Both the position numbers and the translations under genes were made by a program. A stretch of DNA of 64,000 nucleotides. Source: Phymorhynchus buccinoides. Lineage: Eukaryota > Mollusca > Gastropoda > Neogastropoda > Raphitomidae. This document shows, one piece after another, positions 32,509 through 55,183 of this stretch. The notes under the pieces were generated by a model, which was given only the letters and a program-made list of their open reading frames with translations, ran no database searches and was not told the origin of the DNA. The DNA lies in assembly GCA_017654935.2 (NCBI GenBank), contig CM065712.1, forward strand, positions 20,762,969 to 20,826,968, read 5' to 3'. Each line of letters starts with the position of its first letter. Within the stretch, counting starts at the first letter, position 1.

Positions 32509-33008
32509 NNNNNNNNNNNNNNNNNNNNNNNNNNNNNNNNNNNNNNNNNNNNNNNNNNNNNNNNNNNNNNNNNNNNNNNNNNNNNNNNNNNNNNNNNNNN
32601 NNNNNNNNNNNNNNNNNNNNNNNNNNNNNNNNNNNNNNNNNNNNNNNNNNNNNNNNNNNNNNNNNNNNNNNNNNNNNNNNNNNNNNNNNNNNNNNNNNNN
32701 NNNNNNNNNNNNNNNNNNNNNNNNNNNNNNNNNNNNNNNNNNNNNNNNNNNNNNNNNNNNNNNNNNNNNNNNNNNNNNNNNNNNNNNNNNNNNNNNNNNN
32801 NNNNNNNNNNNNNNNNNNNNNNNNNNNNNNNNNNNNNNNNNNNNNNNNNNNNNNNNNNNNNNNNNNNNNNNNNNNNNNNNNNNNNNNNNNNNNNNNNNNN
32901 NNNNNNNNNNNNNNNNNNNNNNNNNNNNNNNNNNNNNNNNNNNNNNNNNNNNNNNNNNNNNNNNNNNNNNNNNNNNNNNNNNNNNNNNNNNNNNNNNNNN
33001 NNNNNNNN
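32509..33008. other. Assembly gap of exactly 500 N
   Basis: A run of 500 N, a conventional scaffold-gap size rather than a measured distance. Contig 1 stops one base after the terminal inverted repeat of a pogo-like element. Contig 2 resumes about 44 bases before a long perfect-type hairpin element. Order and orientation across the gap are therefore unsupported by sequence. Confidence 0.97.
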
Positions 33009-33051
33009 CGCACACTCCCGTAACCCGGAAAAAAAAAAGAAAAAAAAGATC

Positions 33052-33219
33052 CGTGTCGCAGTCAAAAGTGTAGCTCGTGCAAATGTGCCGCTCGCTACTA
33101 TGAGAGTCTGTATTTGCGGCATTGAGCAGAAAGAGTGAAATTGGTGGTTGTCGCAAATACAGACTCTCATAGTAGCCGAGCGGCAGATTTGCACGAGCTA
33201 CAATTTTGACTGCGACACG
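33052..33219. mobile_element. Snapback element, contig 2 copy
   Basis: Counterpart of 23147-23313. It starts 43 bases after the N gap and differs by a few substitutions, such as GCAGATTT for GCACATTT. Confidence 0.85.
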
Positions 33220-33472
33220 TAAACCCGAGCAGTCTGTGCTACACACAGAAAACCACAACGCACTAGAAGGTCCCTCCATGCAGTGCCAGAGTTCCGTGTA
33301 GTTTGGTGACGACGAAGACGAAGAAGCATGGGGGGAAAAGGGCAAGGAAGTTCCAGAGTGGACAAGGGAAGTGTGAGGGGACCATTTAAAAACCCCCCAC
33401 CCTTTTCTATTACTTTTTTAACATGAACAATACATAAACCTTGAAGAAAAAAACACCCCCCAAAACAAGGCG

Positions 33473-33521
<49 letters not shown>

Positions 33522-34229
33522 ACACAGGAGTCTATGATCGCACATGTACTAAACCATATTATGCAGATGAGCATAATCAGCGGAAATTTCGTTTGTGAGC
33601 ACATATAGCCTACATGTAGTAGAGAAAACTAATCGTTATACACTATATAGGCATGCTCTTAACAATACTATTTGAAGTGGAAGCAAAAAATCAACGGATA
33701 TTTCGTTTTGTGCGAAAGAGGACACATATACGGCCTACATGTAGTAGAGAAGCCCACTAATCGTCTTATACTAACTATAATAAGGCATGCTCATGAGAAA
33801 AATACTATGTTAACATTGTTGTGGGCGTTCACATCCTTATGTTTAGTGTGTCGCGAAAGAGGAATATATAAGGATACATACACAGGAGTCCACATATTTA
33901 GATGAAAGGAGTCATTAGAAGATTAGAAGAGAAAAACAAGGATAATTTTATACTGTGATGGGGACAATCTTGGACCAAGGGAGTTGCAAAGGATTAGGTG
34001 GGTGAGGGGTTAGGTGGGTAAGGGGAGATCACATCGGTGAGTCCACGACCCCTGTAGTCGGCCAGCACCAACTGCAGCCACGCCAGTAGAATACCCAAGG
34101 ACAACGACCCGGAAGGACAAAGGTCGCCCACAAGGAGAGAACGAACACACGACTGTGTGTTAAAAAAGAAGACCACATTGATTGAAGACGAAGGAAGGGG
34201 GGGATTCAAACTCGACTCCCACACCAAAC
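33220..34229. other. Contig 2 counterpart of 22105-23146, no gene recognised
   Basis: Contains the (CA)n tract at 33475-33521 and a duplicated TCAACGGATATTTCG / TACATGTAGTAGAGAA segment (about 33575-33780). It lacks the foldback present in contig 1 at 22397-22612. Confidence 0.5.
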
Positions 34230-34650
34230 CGGGGGCATACCAATAAGCGCGCCTTGTACGAAAGCGCGACCATACTGTCATAACTTTCTGACATACCAAT
34301 TGCGCGACCGTGGCATATACCAATTGCGCGACCGTGGCATATACCAATTGCGCGACCCATCGTAAACTTTGCCTTACACATACACGATTATTTGGTGACC
34401 CTTGTGTTACTGAAAAGCACGGCATGTTTCCGTTTCTGGTGCCATACAGCGTCAAAGAGGACTGAAAATGGTATTTATTATAATCCCCTTAATTTGAGCG
34501 TTTGGTTTTATTGTGGTACAAGTATTAAATTTCAGTAATAATTTCAGTAGTAAATCTGTTTTATGTGTGATCGCGCATTAGGTATATGACATGGTCGCGC
34601 AATTGGTATATGCCGGGCATGGTCGCGCAATTGGTATGTCAAAATCGGAT
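34230..34650. mobile_element. Inverted cluster of ACCAATTGCGCGACC motifs, contig 2
   Basis: Counterpart of 21190-21640, with motifs at 34295-34360 and 34570-34645. Confidence 0.55.
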
Positions 34651-35210
34651 GACACCATGTTCGCTGGAACTGTGACCCGTTTAACATGCAGGCAAAAAAA
34701 ACACCCAGAGTTTAAACTGCACCGGTTTCAAAGCCGATAATACACTTGACAGATATTCACTAACTAGCACGAAAAACACGAGATTTTCAAGACGGACAGG
34801 TGACCAATAAAATGCAGGCCTTGCACGCGCAAGCGCGCCTACTGACACCGATTTTAAAAATAATAATAAATAGCAAAAGACAGTTGTAGTGACACGAACA
34901 CACAGATACATTGTAGCAAGACACACAAGCATGACACGCGCCCTCTAACACACAGACAGTGCATAGAAAAGGGGCACAACTCGACACGAGCCGTGACAGA
35001 CACTGACCTGTTTAAACAATAGAAAAGTGGTGTGTAGAAGTAAATTAGTTTGAATCATTACAGGATGATGTAAAAGTGTAATTCAATGAAACGGCTAATG
35101 CGTCGATCTTGATAAATATTGTTGCTTGTATGCTAATTTTAGACTTCATTATTAGCCGTTTCTTCGTGCGCTTCTTTAATAAATGTTTGCTTTTTGTGGC
35201 CTTTAGATTA

Positions 35211-35241
<31 letters not shown>

Positions 35242-35351
35242 TGTGTGTGTGTGCGTGTGTGCGTGCTACTGTGTGCGTGTGTTGCGTGTGTGTTCTACTC
35301 AGTTGTGGCAGAAAATTGCATCCACATAGCGTAATTGCCACACTTGCTGCA

Positions 35352-35473
35352 CGTGGTGTAGAGTGGCACAGTGGTAGCGCGTTCGCTTCGTGTCGAGTAA
35401 ACCCGAGTTCGAACCTGGGTACAGGGGATTTTTTCCTCTCACTTTGCACTAGGCCTTACGGTCTGAACGTGGA

Positions 35474-35504
<31 letters not shown>

Positions 35505-35770
35505 CGTGTGCCCATGCACTTAGCACACGTTAAACCCAGTGGCAACGAAAAAGTTGTCATTTGGTCAAAATTTACCCACCCAACCCCCCTTTCCTTCCTC
35601 ATCAAGTCACAAAAATCGCATGCAAAAAAAAAAAAAAAAAAAATTGGGTGGCGCGCCTCTGGCTGCGACGCGCTCTCCAGGTGGGAGCAACCCGAATTTC
35701 ACAGAGACGCCTCTGTGACTATAAAGTACCTAATACCATATAAAAGTACCTAATACCTAATAATACCTAA
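35352..35770 (+). mobile_element. tRNA-derived SINE, contig 2
   Basis: Plus-strand counterpart of 20100-20515 with A box, B box, core, A-run (about 35620-35643) and CTAATACC tail. Confidence 0.85.
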
Positions 35771-36009
35771 TGTGTTCTGCAATCAAATCAAATCAGTCAA
35801 ATCGTTTGTTGTCCTTTGAAAGGCACTGCATGAAACGTAAATGTGTCTGCTGTCACAAATACAAACAAGCAAAGTAAATTTTAGGGAAAAAAATGATCAC
35901 AAAATAAAGCACTGTGGCTAAGTAAGGTAGGCTTAAATAAAAGTCCAGTAGGCCTATATCCGTGAACATCACAACGTAGCCTAGACTCATACCGTTTTCC
36001 AAGGCAGGA

Positions 36010-36045
36010 TATACACACATTCGCACACGCACGCACGCATGCACG

Positions 36046-36079
<34 letters not shown>

Positions 36080-36081
36080 AC

Positions 36082-36112
<31 letters not shown>

Positions 36113-36132
36113 CAACAAACAACAACAACAAC
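36010..36132. repeat. (CA)n and (ACA)n microsatellite, contig 2
   Basis: Counterpart of 19740-19870 with different interruptions. Confidence 0.93.
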
Positions 36133-36500
36133 ATACAGTAGGCTATTCATACGGCGCTAAATCTGGATATAAATCAAATCGAGGCGCACACACACGTTGA
36201 ACATTCACAACGCATTCAAACAAAGACGAACAAGAACAGACACACATACACACACACGTTTGAGAAATAGTCCTAAAGGCAAGAAAGAGGAGGGAAAGAG
36301 AGAATGCAGCTTCAATGACGGGGAAACAGGTGGGTTTTGAGGTTTGAATGCTCAATTTATATTGAAGAATGTGACACGGAAGGTTGGTAGGCTAATAGCG
36401 ATAGAGTTCGCAGTCTGTGCTTATCAATATTCTAAATACCATGCTGTTGCATTTTTCAGAGCGTTTTTGCATCCGAATAGAACGTATGAGACACCTTTAA

Positions 36501-37397
36501 CCATTTCACCGCCAATGTCGCATTTAGCACCACAATAGTTCAATAGGGGAAGACGGGGTAAAAAGCGCATGGGCGGGTAAAGAAGCCCACCCCAATTATC
36601 TCATGAAACGAAGCAAAATTTCAGTCTCATTTTGCCCATGAGACGAGCATTAATGTCTAGGGGAAGACGGGGTAAAAAGCGCATGGGCGGGTAAGAAGCC
36701 CACCCCAATTATCTCATGAAATGAAGCAAATTTCAGTCTCATTTTGCCCATGAGACGAGCGTTAATGTCTAGGGGAAGACGGGGTAAAAAGCGCATGGGC
36801 GGGTAAGAAGCCCACCCCAATTATCTCATGAAACGAAGCAAATTTCAGTCTCATTTTGCCCATGAGACGAGCGTTAATGTCTAGGGGAAGACGGGGTAAA
36901 AAGCGCATGGGCGGGTAAGAAGCCCACCCCAATTATCTCATGAAATGAAGCAATATTTCAGTCTCAAATTTGCCCATGAGACGAGCGTTAATGTCTAGCA
37001 CTCGTCTCATGGGCAAATTTGACTGAAATTTTCTTTATTTCATGAGATAATTGGGGTGGGCTTCTTACCCGCCCATGCGCTTTTTACCCCGTCTTCCCCT
37101 AGCATTCGTTTCATGGGCAAATTGGACTGAAATGTTCTTTATTTCATGAGATAATTGGGGTGGGCTTCTTACCCGCCCATGCGCTTTTTACCCCGTCTTC
37201 CCCTACCCATGTCACTAAAAGGCATCAAATCAGGGTCTGTTATCCAAAGACCATATTTTCTTAATTTTGGGAGGTAAGGATAGGCCTAATGTTATATATG
37301 TCACAGGAATGAGCAATATTGAAGATTTTTTTTCTTTCTCTGCCCAGTTAAGTTTAATGGGTATTTTTGGGCTGAAAAATGGCTGGCGGCGAAAGGG
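36501..37397. mobile_element. TTAA family 1 MITE with nested foldback array, contig 2
   Basis: TTAA at 36497-36500 and 37398-37401. The nested array (36545-37204) has four forward and two reverse half-units, the exact mirror of contig 1. Confidence 0.85.
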
Positions 37398-37528
37398 TTA
37401 AGGATGTGCGTTTTTGCCCCACCCTATACTCTATGGCTCCAACCCACCTGCGTGCGCATCTCGACCATTCCAACGGAAGTGTCGCCATCTTAGTCCTTAT
37501 TTGTGTGTAAACAAAGTGAAAATGTTAT

Positions 37529-37621
37529 CTAAATGTGTACAGAAAACATCCAGATGTTATGAATACAGTTTAGATTAAGTTTCGAATTGGAACAGCCAAA
37601 TACGCAGCATCGATCTGGCAT
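37529..37621 (-). pseudogene. THAP N-terminus fragment, contig 2
   Basis: MPDRCCVFGCSNSKL then an unrelated tail to a stop after 30 codons. One extra base relative to contig 1 changes the tail. Confidence 0.42.
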
Positions 37622-38460
37622 TTTTCAAAAAAAGTTAATGACTAAGATGGCGGTCTCCCATAATATGGCGCTCCTTGTGGCCGGATATGACGACACGTGG
37701 GTACCAGCAATAGGGTATACTACTTCTACCATAATTATAGAATGGGCTTACAAAATTGTCTGGGTTAGGAGTTTAGGACGGGGGTGTCGGAATTATGACT
37801 GTGTGTGAATAGTGACGCCAATGTCGTCAATAGGTTTATATGACGTCATAATTCTTCTTTTTGGGGGAGCCGAAAGAACACTTTTTTTGTGTAAATGTAT
37901 TTATAAAGTATGCTTGTGGTATGACATTCTCTGGTCTACAGTGTTACAGTGTAGCGTAAAATTACATCAAGGAAGAACATTCTTGTGCCAAATTAAGGCC
38001 GAGAATTTTCAACACGTAACCTACTAGCCTAGCCTTCTAGTAGACTAAGATTCTCCTCGTGAAACAAATGATGAACTCGGATCAGATGTGTCAGTGTGCT
38101 TTACATTCGTTTACATTTTAAAAGTTACATTTTTAAGTTAGTAGTAGCAGCTAACAGTAGAGAGATTCGATTCTGCAAGCGAATATTGACTAGCATACAC
38201 AGGGTCGGACCTAAGTTTTTAAGGGGTGGGGGCTAATAGTAATACATCCGAGAAGCAAAATAATAATTATTTTGAAAATAGTGCAATCTGGGCATGAAGC
38301 AAAGAATGTCATTACTGTTCATACCCCCATTGAAACATGTTTTGAACCATTAAGTACACATCATGCTGCTTCCACACTGCTAGGCATAGCCCGCGAAGAA
38401 ATTCGGCGACATGACATTTTTTTTTTTTTTAATTTAGGAAAAAGGGTGAGGGCTGCAGTC

Positions 38461-38683
38461 CCCATTGACTGCCAGAGAAAATTAAAAAAAAAATCATTGG
38501 GCAAAACATGCCATGAAAAAGACAACTGCTAGAGACGATCTGGAAAAATGGTCTGGGGATATGGACCTCTTGACTGTGCTAGAGCAAAAGCCAGCATATC
38601 AGGGTTATTCCTCTTCGTCTGATGGCATCATCTGTGATGTCATCAGGTCAGTACGTAGTACGTTGGTGGTAGTCTATGTAATA
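38461..38683 (+). mobile_element. Decayed TTAA family 2 MITE, contig 2
   Basis: Counterpart of 17214-17437. Confidence 0.65.
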
Positions 38684-39007
38684 AAAAATACTACCCCAGA
38701 GCACTAACCAACAACAAACAAAAAAAATAACAAGAATAGCGTTCTACCGGCGAACGAAGAGCAACACCCCACTCCCAGAGCACCACACACCCAGATCAGT
38801 TCCGGTGTCATAATGAATAAGTAGTCCTATGAAATATTTACCTCTGCGCATGCGCATTAGAAGGAGTCCTAGCGTAGCCAATCAGAATCGTTTGTTTGTC
38901 CGCCATTGTGAATTTTACGGATTATGGATTTATGGACTTGTACATCGATTTATCGGCAAATATGTAGATTTACACCCTCCTGCTCTATTTTTTGGTTCTT
39001 TCCGTGG

Positions 39008-39053
39008 TTAGGGATAGGGTTAGGGTTAGGGATAGGGTTAGGGTTAGGGTTAG
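39008..39053 (+). repeat. Interstitial telomere-like repeat, contig 2
   Basis: About seven TTAGGG/ATAGGG units. Counterpart of 16834-16891. Confidence 0.9.
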
Positions 39054-39364
39054 ATGGGTACAGTTCTCATGCGAGAGGTAGATATTTAATGACAGGTACT
39101 TATTTATCATAACACCGGGCCATTTCAGAATAGTAGAAACCTAACCAAAGATGGCGGCGGTGCATTATATAAACCAACCCAGGGTTATACCTACTATGCC
39201 TGCGCGTTTTATGATGAAATAAGAATACTAATACTATCCCAGCGCATTGAAAAAGAAAAAGAAAGATAGCGTTCTACCCGCGAACAAGAATATTAACACC
39301 CCAGCGCATCACATATCAAGAACAGTCAATAATCCAGCGGTATTGGCCCCTGCAAAGAACACCT

Positions 39365-39690
39365 TTTGCAAGAGTGAATGCCCTTAGTGGTGGTGGTGGT
39401 GGGGGGGGGGGGGGGAGATGGTTGAGTACTGACCAAACAAGGGAATAACTCTCGCCAATAACCCTATCTGAGGCCACTTAATGGCTGCCTTTTGCAAGAG
39501 TGAATGCCCTTGGTGGTGGGGGGGGGAGATGGTTGAGTACTGACCAAACAAGGGAATAACTCTCGCCAATAACCCTATCTGAGGCCACTTAATGGCTGCC
39601 TTTTGCAAGAGTGAATGCCCTTTCGGATACTGATCAACAAGGGCTTAACTCTTGCCGTCAAGGGCGTTAACAACCCTACTTGCAGTGGCC
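39365..39690 (-). repeat. Tandem repeat of about 120 bp (x3), contig 2
   Basis: Counterpart of 16200-16535, with different poly-G lengths. Confidence 0.8.
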
Positions 39691-40392
39691 AATATACCAA
39701 GAGAGGATTGCTAGCTATTCCATCCGCGTTTTATCATACTAAGAGTGCTGTCCCAGTACCGTATTGTTAGCAACAGAGAATAGCGTTCCAAAGAACAAGA
39801 GTGCATTACTTACCATCTTCTTCTTCTTCTGCGCCTTTCCAGGCCATATGGCCACAATGGGTAAGGTACGGTACGTGTCCGGTTTTCAGTTTTCACTGGT
39901 CTCCCCTCTGCGCATAGCCGACACATTCCGATTTCGGAGGAGCTGAAAGAAGAAAAATTATTTGGAAGGTTTTTTGGGGTTTTGTTTTTTAACAAAAAGG
40001 CAGGAGAATGGGCCAATAAGTCAGAAACATAGTGGAAGGTGGGGGAACTATTTTTTACGAAAGACCGGTATGGAGAGACTCGTGGAGGGGGAGAGGGCAG
40101 GGGCGTCCAGTTCCCCGTATGGAAGCACGAGGCATCCACCCACTGCTCATATCACTTACCATGATCTAATCATTAACCCAACACATAGTACAATACGTGA
40201 ACAAAATCAGTTGATTATTCCATCAGGCACAGAACAGTACGTCAACAAGAGTAAGCCTAACACCCCTCGCGAAATCAATATTCTAGTGCATCAATGTTAT
40301 AATAAGAATACTATCCCAGCGCATTGACACAGAAAGAAGAATAGCGTTCTACCAGCGAATGCGAACAACTTTCCAGCACATCAAAGATATTC

Positions 40393-40615
40393 TAAAAGGG
40401 TAAGATGGATTGCTTAAGAGCTCGGCGAACCGGGCTGATAGAGTTATCGTTAGTGGGGACAGTACACTTTTCACAGTGGAGGCTATCCAAAAACTCAGAC
40501 TGGAACTTGAACGGAGAATTCAACTGGCCTATCGACGTGTAAAATGTGTCCTGTTTAAAAGGGACATAACCAGTGTTTCTGTCCTCACTACTCATATAGG
40601 GAAAAGAGACCGGAT
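40393..40615 (+). repeat. AAAAGGGTAAGATGGA repeat, contig 2 copy near the satellite
   Basis: Counterpart of 15262-15492. Confidence 0.7.
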
Positions 40616-40676
40616 GCTTATCTTCCCCTATACAGTCTTTGAGCGCATCTCGTGCTACAAGATTAACCCATTGACT

Positions 40677-40889
40677 GCCACCAACGTATTACGTACTGAC
40701 CTGATGACATCACTGATGATGTCATCAGATGAAGAGGAATAACGCTGATATGCTGGCTTTTGCTCTGACATAATCAAGAGAGTAATGTCCCCAGACCGTT
40801 TTCTCAGATTGGCTCTAAATCAGTTGTCTTTGTCATGTTGTGATTTGCCCAATGATTTTTGGCTTTAATTTTCTCTGTCAGTCCAGGGG
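40677..40889. mobile_element. TTAA family 2 MITE, contig 2
   Basis: TTAA at 40673-40676 and 40890-40893. Counterpart of 14995-15217. Confidence 0.78.
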
Positions 40890-40904
40890 TTAACCAATAC
40901 TCCA

Positions 40905-41212
40905 GGGCCTGCTAGTCATGAGTACGGCTAAGACAACTAGTCCGGGATGGAATATGCAAATTAGTCTAGCTAAACTACCAATCCGATCGGCGGTTTAGAC
41001 TTATTTGCATTTTCCATCCCGGACTAGTTGTCTTATCCGAACTCATGACTACAGGCCCTGGGCCTCTATTTACGTTGAGATAGCATGAGACTTGGCATGA
41101 AGCTAACTTAGAAGCTCTTCCAATGTCCTGTAGGATTTAATAGGACTTTTGGAAGAGCTTCTAAGTTAGCATGATGCTAAGTCTCATGCTATCTCAACGT
41201 GACTACAGGCCC
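40905..41212. mobile_element. Foldback pair FB2 and FB1, contig 2
   Basis: FB2 at 40905-41058 and FB1 at 41059-41212, directly abutting as in contig 1. Confidence 0.82.
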
Positions 41213-41399
41213 AGCTCATTATGCGCGCCAAGACATAGATAGTCCAGCGCGTGCTCTGTAATATGAACACCATCCCGGCGCATCGTAGACAAAGAAAGAC
41301 TATCGGCGTTCCAGCGTAAGCTTACAATTTCAGCGCATCGGATAGAAAAGATCCATTCCTAGTTCCCAGCATTTATAACTACAGCAAGAGAGCATTAAC

Positions 41400-43325
41400 T
41401 ATTCCTCCAGCGCAGCGCATTTAATTAACTATTTCTCCGGCACCTGGCATTTAATTAACTATTCCTCCGGTGCGGCGCATTTAATTAACTATTCCTCCGG
41501 TGCGGCGCATTTAATTAACTATTCCTCCGGCGCAGCGCATTTAATTAACTATTCCTCCGGCGCAGCGCATTTAATTAACTATTCCTCCGGTGCGGCGCAT
41601 TTAATTAACTATTCCTCCGGTGCGGCGCATTTAATTAACTATTCCTCCGGTGCGGCGCATTTAATTAACTATTCCTCCGGTGCGGCGCATTTAATTAACT
41701 ATTGCTCCAGTGCGGCGCATTTAATTAACTATTCCTCCGGTGCGGCGCATTTAATTAACTATTCCTCCAGTGCAGCGCATTTAATTAACTATTCCTCCGG
41801 TGCGGCGCATTTAATTAACTATTCCTCCGGTGCGGTTCACTTAATTAACTATTCCTCCGGTGCGGCGCATTTAATTAACTATTCCTCCAGTGCGGCGCAT
41901 TTAATTAACTATTCCTCCGGTGCAGCGCATTTAATTAACTATTCCTCCGGTGCGGCGCATTTCAATACAACGAGAATACTATCCCAGCACAGCGTAAGCT
42001 TACAATTTCAGCGCATCGGATACAAAAGATCCATTCCTGTTCCCAGCACTTATAATTATGACAAAAGAGTATTAACTATTCCTCCGGCGCATTTCACTAC
42101 AACAACGAGAATACTATTCCAGCACAGCGTAAGACTAAAATTTCAGCGCATCGGATAGAAAAGATCCATTCCTATTTCCCAGCACTTATAACTACAGCAA
42201 GAGAGCATTGACTATTCCTCCGGCGCAGCGCATTTAATTAACTATTCCTCCGGTGCGGCGCATTTAATTAACTATTCCTCCGGCGCAGCGCATTTAATTA
42301 ACTATTCCTCCGGTGCGGCGCATTTAATTAACTATTCCTCCGGCGCAGCGCATTTAATTAACTATTCCTCCGGTGCGGCGCATTTAATTAACTATTCCTC
42401 CGGCGCAGCGCATTTAATTAACTATCCCTCCGGTGCGGCGCATTTAATTAACTATTCCTCCGGCGCAGCGCATTTAATTAACTATTCCTCCGGTGCGGCG
42501 CATTTAATTAACTATTCCTCCGGTGCGGCGCATTTAATTAACTATTCCTCCGGTGCGGCGCATTTAATTAACTATTCCTCCGGTGCGGCGCATTTAATTA
42601 ACTATTCCTCCGGTGCGGCGCATTTAATTAACTATTCCTCCGGTGCGGCGCATTTCATTAACTATTCCTCCAGTGCGGCGCATTTCATTAACTATTCCTC
42701 CGGCGCAGCGCATTTAATTAACTATTCCTCCGGTGCGGCGCATTTAATTAACTATTCCTCCGGCGCAGCGCATTTAATTAACTATTCCTCCGGTGCGGCG
42801 CATTTCATTACAACGAGAATACTATCCCAGCACAGCGTAAGCTTACAATTTCAGCGCATCGGATACAAAAGATCCATTCCTGTTCCCAGCACTTATAATT
42901 ACGACAAAAGAGTATTAACTATTCCTCCGGCGCGGCGCATTTCACTACAACAACGAGAATACTATTCCAGCACAGCGTAAGACTAAAATTTCAGCGCATC
43001 GGATAGAAAAGATCCATTCCTATTTCCCAGCACTTATAACTACAGCAAGAGAGCATTGACTATTCCTCCGGCGCAGCGCATTTAATGAACTATTTCTCCG
43101 GCGCAGCGCATTTAATTAACTATTCCTCCGGCGCAGCGCATTTAATGAACTATTTCTCCGGCGCAGCGCATTTAATGAACTATTCCTCCGGCGCAGCGCA
43201 TTTAATGAACTATTTCTCCGGCGCAGCGCATTTAATTAACTATTCCTCCGGCGCAGCGCATTTAATGAACTATTTCTCCAGCGCAGCGCATTTAATTAAC
43301 TATTCCTCCGGTGCGGCGCATTTCA
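41400..43325. repeat. 30-bp satellite upstream of gene A, contig 2
   Basis: Same unit as 12413-14495, in three blocks of about 560, 595 and 260 bases (roughly 47 units). The middle block is about 365 bases shorter and the distal block about 200 longer than in contig 1, while the gene-proximal block is unchanged. Confidence 0.93.
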
Positions 43326-43492
43326 CAACAACGAGAATACTATCCCAGCACGTTGTGGAATAATAGAGCCAGTGAACCAGCAGAGTTATTAAAGAAATAT
43401 ACCGGTGTACAAGAATCGAAAACCACAAAAAAACACCTTTCAAAATTCAACGCGCGCAAGGCACAAACACGGACCATACAGAGCAGCCCAAG
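43326..43492 (+). promoter_or_regulatory. 5' leader and presumed promoter of gene A, contig 2
   Basis: The only non-satellite sequence between the array and the start codon. No clear TATA box. The sequence is essentially the same as contig 1. Confidence 0.35.
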
Positions 43493-53351
<9,859 letters not shown>

Positions 53352-53449
53352 GGTGGGTCCCAGTTCGTCCTTTCCCATCTAGCCCTCTCTTTGTTCGTGG
53401 ACGCCTGCCACCCCACGTGTGATTGTTACACCCGTGCGTGAGGGGAAAT

Positions 53450-53455
53450 AATAAA
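53450..53455 (+). terminator. Polyadenylation signal AATAAA of gene A, contig 2
   Basis: AATAAA about 99 bases after the stop codon. Confidence 0.6.
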
Positions 53456-53499
53456 CAATCAACAATAACAATCAAAGTGTATGACTATGCAAGCGCATG

Positions 53500-54669
53500 A
53501 TAATGTTCGTGTTTCTCTCTCTCTCTACAAATTATCCACACCTCACGACACAGACGAACAATCAACAACAGTCCACAAAAGCAGGTAGAATTCAATCCTG
53601 GTCAACAATTAAATCAAATGAAAGTTTCACATTCAATTATCATTCATCATCATTATCATTCTCCACACTAAATATAAAATTCCTTTTCTTGTGTTTCGCC
53701 TTTTCTTAATATACCTAGAAAAGGGAAACTATTTCAATAACAACACATTTTCTTAATTAATCCTCAAATTGTCTCCCAATTCAGTTTTCCAAAACCATCT
53801 CCATTTACAAGTAGGTTCCTTCGTAGTTTTCAAAAAACTAACTCATTTTATCTACTACTCAATTCCACAAACCAAGCTGGCAGTAAATAGCGCAGGTGCT
53901 CCCAGTGCACTCCTGCCGTTTTCTCTTCAACCAGGCCCGCCGGTGCAGAACGAAGTCACGTCTGCCCGCGTGCATCCTGGTGTTGCCGACTCTGTCACTT
54001 TGCTCCAGACCGCCGCACGGAAAGGATAGTCAGCACGTCAAAGGAGATGGGGCCCATGCCACACCACTCTCCTAGCCAGCCACATAAACTGAAATGATCG
54101 ATACCAACCATATACAAGCTATCCAAAATATGTACGTGTTAACAGCCCACGAGACTTACCAACCAAATAGTCTCCTGTTAACAAAGAACAAACCACCATC
54201 AAAATGGAACAAACTGATTATAACCAAACAACAACGCACTCAACACAACACCCTGGAACCTGAAAACTATCATTGACTTCTTCCAACATTCACAAAGAGT
54301 AATACCTTCGACACACCACCTTGAAGTCTATCACAACACAAAGTCTATCACGCCCAAGTAACGAACTCACCAAACGAAGCCAAAAATTAGAATTCCATAC
54401 AAGGAATGCAACAACTGTATTCATAGAAATAACAAGAGAGTAAACCCATAAGTACGAACCTGCATCAACAGCAGCTTACAAAAACCATCAGCTGAGGACC
54501 AAAAAACTCGTCCCCCGATGTGCCCAGTTCAAGACATTATGGCAACTGAACTCGAACTGAACGAAATCGGTCAATACACATCTGCGCGTCACGTGATACG
54601 CATACTGCGCTGAGGTCCCAAACCAGAAATATGGCATCACAAAAAAACGCCCAACAGTGATCTCCCTTA
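53500..54669. other. 3' flank of gene A, contig 2, no further gene seen
   Basis: It matches contig 1 down to position 1 (about 54354) and then continues with sequence outside the contig 1 window. No domain in the short frames. Confidence 0.5.
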
Positions 54670-54757
54670 ACAGTGAGCGACTTAGCTGGCACTTTTGTCC
54701 GCCAGTTGGCATAACGCTCGAGTGGTGCCAATCCTCTCTATATTCTTAGTTGGGGAT

Positions 54758-54791
<34 letters not shown>

Positions 54792-54925
54792 GGAGGAGTC
54801 CCACCCTCCCTCTCCTCTCTCTCTCACTACGCCCAACTAAGAATATAGCGTGATATAAAGCCCCTAAGTGGATTGACTACCCCCTGGCGGTCCAATTATC
54901 GCCATAAGTCGACCATTAAGGGGCC
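54670..54925. mobile_element. Diverged third copy of the 28404-type MITE
   Basis: CCTCTCTATATTCTTAGTTGGG, a GA run, and CTACGCCCAACTAAGAATAT, then CCCCTAAGTGGATTGACT, follow the order in 28404-28632 with many substitutions. Confidence 0.65.
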
Positions 54926-55049
54926 GCTACCCACTGTGTACGATTCGATCCCAAGGCGATCCGACTGTGGCATTTGCGAGGCACGGTTCTCCTGAAATTC
55001 CGCTGTCTACATGAATCTGATTAAATCCTACTAGTTACATGTTCACTAC

Positions 55050-55155
55050 GATAATGGGTAGGCGCGGCGCTGCACTTGCGGCGACCGCGCCTCTCCTCCG
55101 GCCTCCGGGGGAGAGCAGCCCGAATTTTACAGAGATAAGTCTCTGTGACTAGAAT
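55050..55155 (+). mobile_element. SINE 3' end beside the second gap
   Basis: GAGAGCAGCCCGAATTTTAC and AGATAAGTCTCTGTGAC form the SINE 3' domain. The head is absent. A C-run and T-run precede the N run. Confidence 0.7.
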
Positions 55156-55183
55156 ATACCCCCCTCCCCCCCAAATTTTTTTT

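Noticed and set aside
32274..33345. Frames crossing the first N gap
   Set aside because: The N run is translated as X. The two sides are unlinked contigs.
35352..35440. Functional tRNA gene
   Set aside because: A and B boxes are present, but no cloverleaf closes and the sequence continues into a SINE core and tail. Copies elsewhere share the whole unit.
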